From NCBI GenBank assembly GCA_934668345.1, contig CAKUNE010000001.1, positions 62,001 to 126,000 of the forward strand: DNA of 64,000 nucleotides. Direction: 5' to 3'. The notes beneath the pieces were generated by a model, which saw only the letters and a program-made list of their open reading frames with translations, did no database searches and was not told where the DNA came from. This DNA is from an uncultured Collinsella sp. GTDB taxonomy: Bacteria > Actinomycetota > Coriobacteriia > Coriobacteriales > Coriobacteriaceae. Below are positions 17,874 through 27,092 of this stretch, in pieces (the first letter of the stretch is position 1; each line of letters starts with the position of its first letter). The translations under genes and the position numbers were made by a program.

Positions 17874-20624
17874 CTAGGCGTTGCGCTTGGCCTCGAGCTT
17901 GGCCTGAGCGGCAGCCAGGCGCGCGAGGGGCACGCGATAGGGCGAGCAGGACACGTAGTCCACGTCGGCCACGTTAAACAGGCCCTTGATCGACTTGGGG
18001 TCGCCGCCGTGCTCGCCGCATACGCCAAAGTGCATACCGGGGTTGGTGGCGCGACCCTTCTCGACGGCCATGCGCACGAGCTCCAGCACTGCCGTATCGA
18101 TGGTCTCGAAGGGGTTGTCCTTCAGGATCTTCTTGTGCAGGTACAGCGGGATAAACTTGGCCTCGGCGTCGTCACGGGAGAAGCCGAAGGTCGTCTGGGT
18201 GAGGTCGTTGGTGCCAAAGCAGAAGAAGTCGGCATGATGGGCGATCTCGTCGGCGACCATGCAGGCACGCGGCAGCTCGAGCATCGTGCCTACGGGAATG
18301 TTGAGCTCGACGCCCTCCTCGGCGGAAACCTCGGCGATCACGCGCTCAATGACCTCGCGGGTCTGGACATGCTCGGACGTGATGGAAACGAGCGGAACCA
18401 TGATCTCGGGGCGTGGGTCGACACCCTCCTTGATAAGGCGGGCAGCAGCCGTGGCGACGGCGCGAACCTGCATGAGCGGCAGATCGCTAAAGACGACGGA
18501 CAGGCGCACACCACGCAGGCCGAGCATCGGGTTGGACTCGACCATGCCATCGATGCGGCGCAGACGGGCACGCAGGGCTGCGAGCTCCTCCTCGGTAGCG
18601 CCGGCGGCCTCCTTCTTAGTAATGGCGACCTCGAGCTCACGAGGATCGTCCAAGAACTCGTGCAGCGGTGGATCGATCAGACGAACGACGACATCGCGAC
18701 CGGACATGGTCTTGAACATCGCCAGGAAGTCCTCGGTCTGAACCTTGAGCAGATCGGCCAGCGCCTGCTGCTTTACAGTTTCGTCGTCGGACAGGATGAA
18801 GCTCTGGATGATGTTCTTGCGGTCGCCCAGGAACATGTGCTCAGTGCGGCACAGGCCGATGGCCTCGGCGCCAAACTCAAGCGCGAGCGCGGCATCCTCG
18901 GGGTTGTCGGCGTTGACGCGAACGTGGTTGGCGTGGCCGCAGGTCTCATCCAGACGAATCTCGTCGGCCCAGGACAGGATAGTGTCCAGGTCGCCGGTAA
19001 GCTCGGCGGAGACCAGGTCGACCGCACCGTCGACAACGATGCCCTGGGTACCATCGATGGAGATGATGTCGCCCTCGTGCAGTACGCGATCGCTACCCTC
19101 GATATGCACGACCTTCTCGGCGGCATCGATATGGAAGCGCTCGACGCCGCAGACGCAGGGTGTGCCCATGCCGCGGGCGATAACGGCGGCGTGGCTCGTC
19201 TTACCACCGTGGCTCGTAAGGATGCCCTCGGCGGCAACCATGCCCTTCAGGTCGTCGGGGTTGGTCTCCCAGCGGACCAGGATGACCTTGTGGCCCTCGG
19301 CGGAACGCGCGACGGCGTCGTCGCTCGAGAACACGACCTCGCCCACGGCGGCACCGGGGCTGGCGTTCAGACCGGTCGCGAGCGCCTCGTACTTCTTGGA
19401 GGAGTCGAACTGCGGGTGCAGGAGCTGGTCGAGCTGCGCGGGGTCGATGCGGCTTACGGCCTCCTCGCGGGTGATCAGACCCTCCTCGACCATCTCGATG
19501 GCAATGCGCAGGGCGGCGGTGGCGGTGCGCTTGCCCACGCGGGTCTGGAGCATCCAGAGCTTGCCCTGCTCGATGGTGAACTCGATATCGCACATATCGC
19601 GATAGTGATCCTCGAGCGTCAGGAAGACGCGCTCGAGCTCCTCGCCTGCGGACTCGAGGCCCGGGGTGGTCTTGAGATCGGCAATGGGCTCGGTGTTGCG
19701 GATGCCGGCGACGACGTCCTCGCCCTGGGCGTTGACCAGAAAGTCGCCGTAGAACTCCTTGGTGCCGTCGGCCGGGTTGCGGGTGAAGGCGACGCCGGTC
19801 GCAGAGGTCTCGCCCTTGTTGCCAAAAGCCATAGCCTGGACGTTGACGGCGGTGCCGAGCTCGTCGGAGATGCCGTGCTGCTTGCGGTAAATGCAGGCGC
19901 GCTCGTTCATCCAGCTGCCAAAGACGGCCTGGATGGCAAGACGAAGCTGGAGCTCCGGATCGTGCGGGAAGACGGGCTTGCCATCGGCGACCTCGAGCTC
20001 GGGATACAGAGCAGCCTCGACGTTGGCGGAGAAGATGCCCTTGAAGGTCTCGACGAGCTCCTGCAGGTCCTCGGCCGAAAGCTCGGAGTCAACGCGGACG
20101 CCGGCAACCAGGCGGGCCTGGGTCAGGGCGTTCTCGAACAGGTCGGCGTCGACGCCCATGACGACGTTGGAGAACATCTGGATAAAGCGGCGATAGCTGT
20201 CCCAAGCAAAGCGCGGGTTCTGCGTCTGGGCGATGAGGCCCTGGACGGAATCGTCGTTAAGACCCAGGTTGAGGACCGTGTCCATCATGCCGGGCATGGA
20301 GAACGGAGCGCCCGAGCGCACCGACACGAGCAGCGGATCGTTGGCGTCGCCGAGCTTCTTGCCGCAGCGGGCCTCGAGGTCGGCCTCGACGGCAACGATC
20401 TCGTCGAGTGCGCCCTCAGGCCAAACGTTGCCAGCACCGGAGTACTCAACGCAGGTCTGGCAGGTAATGGTAAAGCCACCGGGAACCGGCAGGCCGATAC
20501 GGCTCATCTCGGCAAGGTTAGCGCCCTTGCCGCCAAGCACAAAGTTCATGGACTTGTCGCCCTCGGTGACACAAGTGCCCTGGGCGTCGGTTCCAAAACG
20601 GTAAACCCTCTTGCAATCGCTCAC
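17874..20624 (-). CDS. ppdK: Pyruvate, phosphate dikinase
   Basis: Reversibly converts pyruvate, ATP and phosphate to PEP, AMP and pyrophosphate. In fermenters it often works in glycolysis to save ATP. The N-terminal nucleotide-binding domain begins VLGGKGANLAEM. The phosphohistidine domain carries GGKTSHAAVIARG (His478), and the C-terminal TIM barrel carries VCGEHGGDPKS (Cys869). GTG 20624 lies six bases after AGGGGA, giving 916 residues; the upstream GTG at 20651 has no such site. The regulator ppsR is encoded just upstream. The intergenic region between them carries a promoter and unusual repeats. Confidence 0.96.
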   Translation of the reverse strand: MSDCKRVYRFGTDAQGTCVTEGDKSMNFVLGGKGANLAEMSRIGLPVPGGFTITCQTCVEYSGAGNVWPEGALDEIVAVEADLEARCGKKLGDANDPLLVSVRSGAPFSMPGMMDTVLNLGLNDDSVQGLIAQTQNPRFAWDSYRRFIQMFSNVVMGVDADLFENALTQARLVAGVRVDSELSAEDLQELVETFKGIFSANVEAALYPELEVADGKPVFPHDPELQLRLAIQAVFGSWMNERACIYRKQHGISDELGTAVNVQAMAFGNKGETSATGVAFTRNPADGTKEFYGDFLVNAQGEDVVAGIRNTEPIADLKTTPGLESAGEELERVFLTLEDHYRDMCDIEFTIEQGKLWMLQTRVGKRTATAALRIAIEMVEEGLITREEAVSRIDPAQLDQLLHPQFDSSKKYEALATGLNASPGAAVGEVVFSSDDAVARSAEGHKVILVRWETNPDDLKGMVAAEGILTSHGGKTSHAAVIARGMGTPCVCGVERFHIDAAEKVVHIEGSDRVLHEGDIISIDGTQGIVVDGAVDLVSAELTGDLDTILSWADEIRLDETCGHANHVRVNADNPEDAALALEFGAEAIGLCRTEHMFLGDRKNIIQSFILSDDETVKQQALADLLKVQTEDFLAMFKTMSGRDVVVRLIDPPLHEFLDDPRELEVAITKKEAAGATEEELAALRARLRRIDGMVESNPMLGLRGVRLSVVFSDLPLMQVRAVATAAARLIKEGVDPRPEIMVPLVSITSEHVQTREVIERVIAEVSAEEGVELNIPVGTMLELPRACMVADEIAHHADFFCFGTNDLTQTTFGFSRDDAEAKFIPLYLHKKILKDNPFETIDTAVLELVRMAVEKGRATNPGMHFGVCGEHGGDPKSIKGLFNVADVDYVSCSPYRVPLARLAAAQAKLEAKRNA

Positions 20625-20699
20625 GATACTTCCCCTTCTATGTGTTCGCACACACGACCGTGGTAACGAATCGACCCGCCGGATGCAGGCCGTGAGGGA

Positions 20700-20728
20700 A
20701 CTATACGGCGGGTTTTGGGCACGCTTAA
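20700..20728 (-). promoter_or_regulatory. Candidate promoter of ppdK
   Basis: On the minus strand, -10 TATAGT (20705-20700) and -35 TTAAGC (20728-20723) with a 17-base spacer, about 75 bases before the start codon. The weak -35 suggests an activated promoter. A further TTGACC on the minus strand farther upstream has only a poorly spaced TATCTT partner. Confidence 0.5.
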
Positions 20729-20746
20729 GCAGAGGACGCGCGGTTT

Positions 20747-20786
20747 GGTAAACGTGCTAAAACTGGCGGTAAACGGTAGGTAAAGG
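20747..20786 (+). repeat. Phased direct repeats upstream of ppdK
   Basis: Three copies of GGTAAA(C/G)G start at 20747, 20768 and 20779 on the plus strand. Their start-to-start spacings of 21 and 11 bases are near two turns and one turn of B-DNA. They end about 20 bases upstream of the candidate -35 of ppdK, as expected for activator sites on one face of the helix. No regulator can be named. Confidence 0.5.
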
Positions 20787-20840
20787 TGGTTACCTTATGA
20801 AGATACCACTACAACATAATTGCAGGTCAAAAGTAGTATG

Positions 20841-20864
20841 ATTTGCTAAAACGCTTTAGCAAAT
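20841..20864. promoter_or_regulatory. Perfect 10-bp dyad, LacI-family-like operator
   Basis: Perfect arms 20841-20850 and 20855-20864 around ACGC. The centre reads AAAACGCTTT, with the central CG typical of LacI/GalR-family and CcpA-type operators. It lies between ppsR and ppdK, about 220 bases before the ppdK start. It could instead act as a transcribed hairpin, but it has no T tract. Confidence 0.45.
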
Positions 20865-20915
20865 AGGCCAATAAAATATGATATTGAACGTTGCGAAAAT
20901 GCTCAATTGCCAGGT

Positions 20916-20944
20916 GGGACAAATCTATCAGAAGTATTTGTCCC
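20916..20944. repeat. Inverted repeat just downstream of ppsR
   Basis: Perfect 9-bp arms (20916-20924 and 20936-20944) with an 11-base loop, 21 bases past the ppsR stop. The run of five A/T lies on the ppsR side, before the stem in its transcript, so this is not a standard terminator for ppsR. Role unknown; it may protect or end the upstream mRNA. Confidence 0.5.
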
Positions 20945-20965
20945 AAAAAGACTGCTCAGCGATTG

Positions 20966-21838
20966 CTACTGCTGCGCGCGGCGAGCGGCGCGGCGGGCCC
21001 TTGCTTCTTGGATCTCCTCGAGGTGAGCGATGATCTCGGAGGCGCTCTCTTCGATCGCCTTGCCGTCGGTACGCACTACAAAGCAACCCAGGCGCTTCAT
21101 GAGCGCACGGGCTTCCTCGAGTTCGCTTCGCACGCTCTCGGGCTCGGCATAGGAACCGGCGACGGCGCGGGCGTAGTCATCGCCCAGGCGGCTATCGCGA
21201 ATTTCGGAAATCACATCGACGGTCGAAATCAAACCGAACAGACGCATCGGGTCGACCTCGTAAATCGACTTGGGCGGCTCCATGCCGTGCGCCAGCGGAA
21301 CGTTGGCGACCTTATAGCCCTGATAGGCCAGATACATCGACAGCGGCGTCTTAGACGTGCGCGAAACACCCAGCAACACGATATCGGCGCCCGACAGATC
21401 GTCGCAGCCGCGCCCGTCATCGTGCTCAACGAAATACTCCATGGCCTCGATGCGGTGGAAATACCGGTCGTCGGTCTTGTGGATCACGCCGGCCACGCCC
21501 TTAGGCGCAACACCGATGAGCGAAGACAGCACGGCAAGCGTAGGTCCGATCAGATCGACCGAGCGAATGTGCAGCATGCCCAAGTAGTCGAGCACGCGGG
21601 CACGAAGCGCCGGGTCGACGATGGTGTGGAACACGGCGATATCGCGATGGTCCGCATCCACACGCGGACCGACAAACGACTCCACCTGCTCCACCGAGGT
21701 CACCTTGGGAAGGCGCAAAACACGAAAAGCCCCTTCATCAAATTGCCCGGACGCCGCAAGCACCACCTCGCAAGCGGTATCTCCGAGCGAGTCGGAGATA
21801 ACGATGACGGTGGGACGAGCGGTGACCGGGCAATCCAT
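20966..21838 (-). CDS. ppsR: PPDK regulatory protein: bifunctional kinase/pyrophosphorylase
   Basis: DUF299-family protein that inactivates pyruvate phosphate dikinase by ADP-dependent threonine phosphorylation and reactivates it by phosphate-dependent removal. The P-loop-like GVSRTSKTPLS at 157-167 is the family hallmark. The N-terminal VIVISDSLGDTA and TGAGH-type region precede it. 290 residues, ATG seven bases after AAGGAG. Its target gene ppdK lies directly downstream on the same strand, which supports PPDK rather than PEP synthase as the partner. Confidence 0.93.
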   Translation of the reverse strand: MDCPVTARPTVIVISDSLGDTACEVVLAASGQFDEGAFRVLRLPKVTSVEQVESFVGPRVDADHRDIAVFHTIVDPALRARVLDYLGMLHIRSVDLIGPTLAVLSSLIGVAPKGVAGVIHKTDDRYFHRIEAMEYFVEHDDGRGCDDLSGADIVLLGVSRTSKTPLSMYLAYQGYKVANVPLAHGMEPPKSIYEVDPMRLFGLISTVDVISEIRDSRLGDDYARAVAGSYAEPESVRSELEEARALMKRLGCFVVRTDGKAIEESASEIIAHLEEIQEARARRAARRAQQ

Positions 21839-21872
21839 GCGGGGCTCCTTTTGCGCTTACGCGCAGGCTAGC

Positions 21873-23969
21873 TTACTTTTTGCGGGCAAGCTCACCGATG
21901 TTGGCGATGCCGGAGAAAACGGCCTCGAAGCGGTTGAGCAGCTTAAGGCGATTATCGCGGAGCTGCTCGTCCTTGTCCATGACCATAACCTCGTCGAAGA
22001 AGCGGTCGATGGGCGCGCGCAAGGCGGCCAGGGCAGCAAACGCGGCGGGGTAATCCTCGGCGGCGAGAGCGGCGTCGACGGCGGTCTGAGCGGCCTCGGA
22101 GGCGTCGGCAAGCGCAAGCTCAACCTCGCCCATCAGGCTGCGGTCGTACTCCGCGCCCAGCTCGGGCTTGGAGATATGCGCGGCACGGGCATAGGCGGTC
22201 GCCAGGTTGTCGAACGTCTCAGCGTCATTCTTGCGGGCCTCGTCGAGGGCGGCGCAGCGGGCGAAGAAGACGGACGGGGCGATGATGTGCACCGCGGAGA
22301 CGGCGGCAACGGTATCGGCCGGGATCTTCTCGTCGCGGGCCATGCTCACCAAGCGGCCATGGAAGAAGTCACGAACCTGCTGGGCGACCTCGGCGGCGTC
22401 GAACTCAATGCCCTGCTCACTGTAGAGTTCGAGGGCAAAGTCGATGAGCGACGTGGGGTCGATCGGCAGACGGTCGCGCAGGATGTTGATAATGCCGATA
22501 GCGGCACGACGCAGCGCGTAGGGGTCGGAGGAGCCGGTCGGGGGCTCGCCGATGGCAAAGATACCGGCGATGGTATCGAGCTTGTCGGCGCAGGCCACGA
22601 TGCAGCCAGCGGTGCCCTCGGGCAGCTCGTCACCGGCAAAACGGGGACGATAGTGATCGCGAATAGCATGGGCGACCTCGTCGTTCTCCCCCATCGCGGT
22701 CGCGTAATAACCGCCCATCACGCCCTGCTGGCTCGTGAACTCGACGACGGCGTTGGACACCAGGTCTGCCTTGCACAGGTGTGCGGCGCGAGCAGCGTCG
22801 GCGGCAAGATGGGCGCCCAGGTGAGCCTCGCGGGCAATAGCAAGCGCGAGCTGCTCGATGCGCTCGGACTTGGCGAGCACGCTACCGAGCTTCTCCTGGA
22901 AGGCAACCTTGGACAGACGCTCACGGAACTCGTCGAGGGAGATCTTCAGGTCCTCCTCGTAGAAGAACTTAGCGTCGTCCAGACGGGCGCGCACGACGCG
23001 CTCGTTACCGTCGATCACTCGCTCGGCGTTCTCGGGCTTGCTGTTGGAGACGACCACGAACTCACGCGTCAGCTTGCCCTCGCCGTCATAGATCGGGAAG
23101 TAGCGCTGGTTGGTGAGCATGGACTCGCAGATGATCTCGTGCGGGACCTTGAGGAACTCCTCATCGAAGGTACCGACGAGCACCGTCGGCCACTCGCAGA
23201 GGTTGATAACCTCCTCGAAGACCTTCTTGGGCGTATCGACATGGCAGCCGGGACGGGCAGCCTCGACCTCGGCGATACCGGCGAGAATCGCCTCGCGACG
23301 GCGCTCGGCAGAAAGCACGCCGGCGTCCTCGAGCACCTGCTCGTAGACGGCGGGGCTGGCAACCACATGGTCACCGGGGCCAAGTACGCGATGACCGCGC
23401 GTGGTGTTGCCACTCGTCACGTCGGCAAACGACACGGGCACAACATCCTCGCCCAGAAGGCAGCAGATCCAACGAACCGGACGAACAAAGGTCGCATGCT
23501 CGTGACCCCAGCGCTGGGAGCGGTAGTTGGGCCACTGCAGGCCAGCGATGGTCTTCTCGCACAGGGCCGTCAGGATCGGGGTAGCCGGTGCGGAGGGAAT
23601 GTTCTTCTCGGCAAAGACGTACTCACGACCGTCAGTGTCCTCGCGACGGACCAGGTCCTCGGCAGCCACACCGCACTTGCGGGCGAAGCCCTGGGCGGCC
23701 TTGGTGGCGTTGCCGTCGGCATCAAAGGCAATGTTTGCCGCGGGGCCACGCTTGACCTCGTGAACCTCATCGGTAGCGGTGGCAACGTCGGCAACGAGCG
23801 CAGCCAGGCGACGCGGGCTCGAGATCACGCGGACCTCGCCGTGGGCCAGACCGGCCTCGTCGAGACCCTTGGCGATCATGGTGCCAAGCTGCTTGACGGC
23901 ATTGTTCAGCGGTGCAGAGGGCATTTCCTCCGTACCGATCTCAAACAGGAAATCCTTAGCGTCTGCCAT
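21873..23969 (-). CDS. glyS: Glycyl-tRNA synthetase beta subunit
   Basis: Beta subunit of the tetrameric bacterial GlyRS; supplies tRNA binding. FEIGTEEMPSAPLNNA at the N-terminus, AALVADVATATDEV and TFVRPVRWICCLLG are characteristic, as is the C-terminal DALR-type anticodon-binding region with RAPIDRFFDEVMVMDKD. 698 residues, full length. ATG 23969 is four bases after the glyQ stop. An over-1000-codon open frame on the opposite strand here is a high-GC shadow. Confidence 0.97.
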   Translation of the reverse strand: MADAKDFLFEIGTEEMPSAPLNNAVKQLGTMIAKGLDEAGLAHGEVRVISSPRRLAALVADVATATDEVHEVKRGPAANIAFDADGNATKAAQGFARKCGVAAEDLVRREDTDGREYVFAEKNIPSAPATPILTALCEKTIAGLQWPNYRSQRWGHEHATFVRPVRWICCLLGEDVVPVSFADVTSGNTTRGHRVLGPGDHVVASPAVYEQVLEDAGVLSAERRREAILAGIAEVEAARPGCHVDTPKKVFEEVINLCEWPTVLVGTFDEEFLKVPHEIICESMLTNQRYFPIYDGEGKLTREFVVVSNSKPENAERVIDGNERVVRARLDDAKFFYEEDLKISLDEFRERLSKVAFQEKLGSVLAKSERIEQLALAIAREAHLGAHLAADAARAAHLCKADLVSNAVVEFTSQQGVMGGYYATAMGENDEVAHAIRDHYRPRFAGDELPEGTAGCIVACADKLDTIAGIFAIGEPPTGSSDPYALRRAAIGIINILRDRLPIDPTSLIDFALELYSEQGIEFDAAEVAQQVRDFFHGRLVSMARDEKIPADTVAAVSAVHIIAPSVFFARCAALDEARKNDAETFDNLATAYARAAHISKPELGAEYDRSLMGEVELALADASEAAQTAVDAALAAEDYPAAFAALAALRAPIDRFFDEVMVMDKDEQLRDNRLKLLNRFEAVFSGIANIGELARKK

Positions 23970-23972
23970 GGC

Positions 23973-24884
23973 TTACGCCACCTCGCCTTCCTGGTCGGCA
24001 TTCTCGTTGACTCCGGCGACCTCGGCCATATAGGCCTCGCAGCACGCCTTGGCGACGGCGCGGACGCGCAGGATGTAGTTGGCACGCTCGACTGCGGACA
24101 GGGCGCCGCGGGCATCGAGCAGGTTGAAGGCATGGCTGCACTTCATGACGCAGTCGTACGCGGGCAGCGGCAGCTTGCGCTCCAAGCAGGAATGGCACTC
24201 GGCCTCGTAGTCGTCAAACTTCTGACGCATCATCTCGACGTTGGCGACCTCAAAGTTGTAAGCGCTAAACTCGCGCTCGTTCTCCAGGAACACGTCGCCA
24301 TAGGTCATGGGCGTGCCGTCGGGCAGGTAGCTCCACACCAGATCGTAGACCGAGTTGACGCCCTGGGCGTACATGGCGATACGCTCCAGGCCATAGGTAA
24401 TCTCGACAGGCACGGGGTCGACCTCGATACCGCCCACCTGCTGGAAGTACGTGAACTGCGTGACCTCCATGCCGTTGAGCCACACCTCCCAGCCAAGGCC
24501 CCAGGCGCCCAGGGTCGGGCTCTCCCAGTCGTCCTCGACAAAACGAACGTCATGGTCGTTGGGGTCCAAGCCAATGGCGGCAAGAGACCCCAGGTAAAGC
24601 TCCTGGGCGTTGACCGGCGAGGGCTTGATGAGCACCTGGAACTGATAGTAGTGCTGCATGCGGTTGGGATTCTCGCCGTAGCGGCCGTCGGCGGGACGGC
24701 GGCAGGGCTGCGCATAGCAGGTGCGCCACTCGGCGGGACCGAGCGAGCGCAGCGTGGTCGCGGTATGGAAGGTACCGGCACCGACCTCGGAGTCATAGGG
24801 CTGCATAATAACGCAGCCCTGCTCGCCCCAGTACTGCTGGAGGCGCAGGATGATGTCTTGGAAGGAAAGCGATGAAGCGTTCAT
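23973..24884 (-). CDS. glyQ: Glycyl-tRNA synthetase alpha subunit
   Basis: Catalytic class II subunit that activates glycine. [17 protein letters not shown] at the N-terminus, [16 protein letters not shown] and the [17 protein letters not shown] segment are diagnostic. 303 residues; ATG 24884 with a close GAGG and an earlier GAGGGG. Only about 60 bases separate it from lepB, too short for a T-box leader. A TATAGT (minus strand, 24936-24931) could be a -10, but no matching -35 was seen. Confidence 0.97.
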   Translation of the reverse strand: MNASSLSFQDIILRLQQYWGEQGCVIMQPYDSEVGAGTFHTATTLRSLGPAEWRTCYAQPCRRPADGRYGENPNRMQHYYQFQVLIKPSPVNAQELYLGSLAAIGLDPNDHDVRFVEDDWESPTLGAWGLGWEVWLNGMEVTQFTYFQQVGGIEVDPVPVEITYGLERIAMYAQGVNSVYDLVWSYLPDGTPMTYGDVFLENEREFSAYNFEVANVEMMRQKFDDYEAECHSCLERKLPLPAYDCVMKCSHAFNLLDARGALSAVERANYILRVRAVAKACCEAYMAEVAGVNENADQEGEVA

Positions 24885-24943
24885 GCCTCTAATATCCCCT
24901 CGTCGAAACGATTACACGGTTAGGTACTGTACTATAGCGGTTT

Positions 24944-25507
24944 TTAGTCGATAGCGCCGATGCGGTTGAGCGGCCAGTAACGCACAAGCGCCACAGCGAT
25001 CAAATCAGAGCGATCGACGGGACCAAAGTAGCGTGAGTCGGCAGAGTTCTCTCGATTGTCGCCCATCACCCACACACAGTCATCGGGGACGGTGTAGGGA
25101 TAGCTCACCTGGGCGGCGGGCGCTTGGACCGAAAGCGGCCAGCTCATGCCGGTCGTATAGTCCTCATCGAGCGCCTGGCCGTCGACGACGACCTTGCCGT
25201 CCTGAAGGTCGACCGTCTGACCGGCCGTGGCGATGACGCGCTTTACCAGCACGTCATGCTCGGACGTGGCATCGGGGTTGTGGAACACCACGATATCACC
25301 CTGTTTGACGGGCTGACCGAGCTCGAGGCTCACCTTTTGTGCCAGGATCTGGTCGCCAATCTCGATCGTGTCCTCCATGGAGCCGGTGGGCACCACAAAG
25401 GGCTCGACCACAAAGGTGCGGATCAGGAAAGTGGCCACGAGCGCGATTGCGATGACCGCGATCCACTCAAAGGCGCCCCTCAACGCGGAATGCTGCGATG
25501 GAACCAT
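24944..25507 (-). CDS. lepB: Signal peptidase I
   Basis: Membrane-anchored serine protease that removes signal peptides of exported proteins. One N-terminal membrane helix (about residues 14-31) is followed by VVPTGSMEDTI with the catalytic Ser, LVKRVIATAGQ with the catalytic Lys, and MGDNRENSADSRYFGPV. ATG 25507, five bases after GAGGAG, gives 187 residues; GTG 25513 overlaps that ribosome site. The gene follows trmD directly and closes the rpsP operon. Confidence 0.96.
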   Translation of the reverse strand: MVPSQHSALRGAFEWIAVIAIALVATFLIRTFVVEPFVVPTGSMEDTIEIGDQILAQKVSLELGQPVKQGDIVVFHNPDATSEHDVLVKRVIATAGQTVDLQDGKVVVDGQALDEDYTTGMSWPLSVQAPAAQVSYPYTVPDDCVWVMGDNRENSADSRYFGPVDRSDLIAVALVRYWPLNRIGAID

Positions 25508-25509
25508 TC

Positions 25510-26268
25510 TCACTCCTCGCTCTGCGAATACGAAGCGTCTAGAATCTCCTGCGCGTATGCGCGCTCCTGGGGCGTAAGCCGCGCCGTCTCGATCAGGTCG
25601 GGACGCCAGCGGCAGGTGCGCTCGATTGAATTCTTACGGCGCCAGGCGTCAACCTTGGCATGGTCACCGCTCACGAGCACCGGCGGCACGCCCTCGCCGT
25701 TGAATTCGGCAGGGCGGGTGTACTGCGCATACTCGAGCAGGCCTCCGTCCTCGGCGGTCGAGAACGACTCGTCGACGTTGCTCATCTCGTCACCAAGGGC
25801 GCCGGGAATCAGGCGTACGACGGCATCGGCAACGACCATAGCGGGAAGTTCGCCGCCCGTGAGCACGTAATCGCCGATCGACAGGCGCTCGTCGGCATAC
25901 GCATAGGCACGCTCGTCGACACCTTCGTAACGGCTGCACACAAACAGCAGGCGCTCGCTTTTGAGCAGGCGCTCGGCCACATGCTGCGTAAAGGGCTCGC
26001 CGCACGGGGTGAAGAACACCACCGTTGGCTTGGGGCCCTCCGCGCTAATGGCCTCGATGGCCTCGGCGATAGGCTCGACCTTCATGAGCATGCCCTGCCC
26101 GCCGCCGTACGGCTCGTCATCGACGGTACGATGACGGTCGTGCGTCCAGTCGCGCAGGTTATACGCCTTAAAATCAAAAAGGCCGGCCTTGCGGGCGCGG
26201 CCCAAAATCGATGTGGACATGACGGGCTCAAACATCTCGGGAAAGACCGAAAGGGTCTCAATCAGCAT
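25510..26268 (-). CDS. trmD: tRNA (guanine-N1-)-methyltransferase
   Basis: SPOUT-class enzyme that methylates G37 of tRNA, preventing +1 frameshifting. Signature sequences: LSVFPEMFEPV, DDEPYGGGQGM, CSRYEGVDERA and DYVLTGGELPAMV in the trefoil knot. 252 residues. ATG six bases after GGAGG, which overlaps the rimM stop region. Conserved order rpsP-khpA-rimM-trmD. Confidence 0.97.
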   Translation of the reverse strand: MLIETLSVFPEMFEPVMSTSILGRARKAGLFDFKAYNLRDWTHDRHRTVDDEPYGGGQGMLMKVEPIAEAIEAISAEGPKPTVVFFTPCGEPFTQHVAERLLKSERLLFVCSRYEGVDERAYAYADERLSIGDYVLTGGELPAMVVADAVVRLIPGALGDEMSNVDESFSTAEDGGLLEYAQYTRPAEFNGEGVPPVLVSGDHAKVDAWRRKNSIERTCRWRPDLIETARLTPQERAYAQEILDASYSQSEE

Positions 26269-26278
26269 GTTGTCCTCC

Positions 26279-26800
26279 CTACTTGTCCATATCGATCAGG
26301 CCGTCCATAACGTGGACGGAAATTGTTCCTGTGTCGGGAAGATCGAGCACAACCTGCTCGATCACGGGAATCAGTACCTCGCCGTACCGATCGCCCTCGA
26401 CAACCCAAACATCGTTAGCGGGCGTCGACATGATCTCGACGATCGTGCCGAGCGAACCGAAGCGCTCGTCGACCACCTCGCGACCCATCAGGTCGGTATA
26501 GGCGACGTCGAGTGAATCGAGCTCAAAGTCGTCACGATTTGCCAGCACGTAGCATCCCGTGATGCCCTCGGCGGCCGTCAAGTCGTCAATGCCCTCAAAC
26601 GAGACCAGATCGCCATCGCCCGTATCGGAGACGGACACGACCGTGCAAAAGCGGTCGCGCTTGAGCGCCGGCGGCGTCAGGGCGACGCGCATACCCGGCT
26701 CTAATACAGAAGGAAGCCCCCGCAGCGGCTGCGCGAGGACCTCCCCCTTCCTTCCGTGCGGCTTGACCACACGGGCGATGTTTTTGTACTGGGACCTCAA
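26279..26800 (-). CDS. rimM: 16S rRNA processing protein RimM
   Basis: Assembly factor for the 30S head that binds S19. The N-terminal RimM domain (NIARVVKPHGRKGEVLAQPL) and C-terminal PRC-barrel (GSLGTIVEIMSTPANDVWVV, VLIPVIEQVV) are both present. 173 residues. The only plausible start is TTG 26800, just after the khpA stop; the nearest Shine-Dalgarno (TAGGA) is too close and a GAGG lies farther back, so translation probably depends on coupling to khpA. Confidence 0.93.
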   Translation of the reverse strand: MRSQYKNIARVVKPHGRKGEVLAQPLRGLPSVLEPGMRVALTPPALKRDRFCTVVSVSDTGDGDLVSFEGIDDLTAAEGITGCYVLANRDDFELDSLDVAYTDLMGREVVDERFGSLGTIVEIMSTPANDVWVVEGDRYGEVLIPVIEQVVLDLPDTGTISVHVMDGLIDMDK

Positions 26801-26804
26801 GGTC

Positions 26805-27089
26805 CTAGCCCAGAACCTCTACCTCGACAGCAGTGTCGAGGCGAGCGGCCAGTGCACGGGCGAGCGTGCGAATGGCCTTGATGGTACGGCCACGACGGCC
26901 GATGACCTTAGCGACGTCATCCTCGGCGACAGAAACCTCAATCGTAGAGGCGTCGTCGCCATCGATGACCTCAAGGCTCACGGAATCCGGGTCGTCGACG
27001 ATCTGAACAACGAGATATTCGACGAGATCGGCGATGCGATCTGAGAGCATTGCCTCACCCTCGAGCTGTGCAGCGTCAACCTCAGGCAC
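26805..27089 (-). CDS. khpA: KH-domain RNA-binding protein KhpA
   Basis: Small single-KH-domain protein that binds RNA and, in other Gram-positives, acts with KhpB in cell-wall elongation and division. The GXXG loop is IGRRGRTIKAI; the preceding VVQIVDDPDSVSLEVID gives the expected beta strands. 94 residues, GTG start six bases after GAGGAG. Placed between rpsP and rimM as in most Gram-positives. Confidence 0.92.
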   Translation of the reverse strand: MPEVDAAQLEGEAMLSDRIADLVEYLVVQIVDDPDSVSLEVIDGDDASTIEVSVAEDDVAKVIGRRGRTIKAIRTLARALAARLDTAVEVEVLG

Positions 27090-27092
27090 GAT

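Noticed and set aside
21621..24875. A plus-strand open frame of over 1000 codons opposite glyS and glyQ, and a similar one of over 900 codons at 17862-20666 opposite ppdK
   Set aside because: Both mirror well-conserved minus-strand genes in high-GC DNA, show low-complexity composition and no domain, and have no ribosome site. They are composition artefacts.
24885..24943. T-box leader for glyQS
   Set aside because: Only about 60 bases separate lepB and glyQ and no T-box-like sequence or terminator is present.
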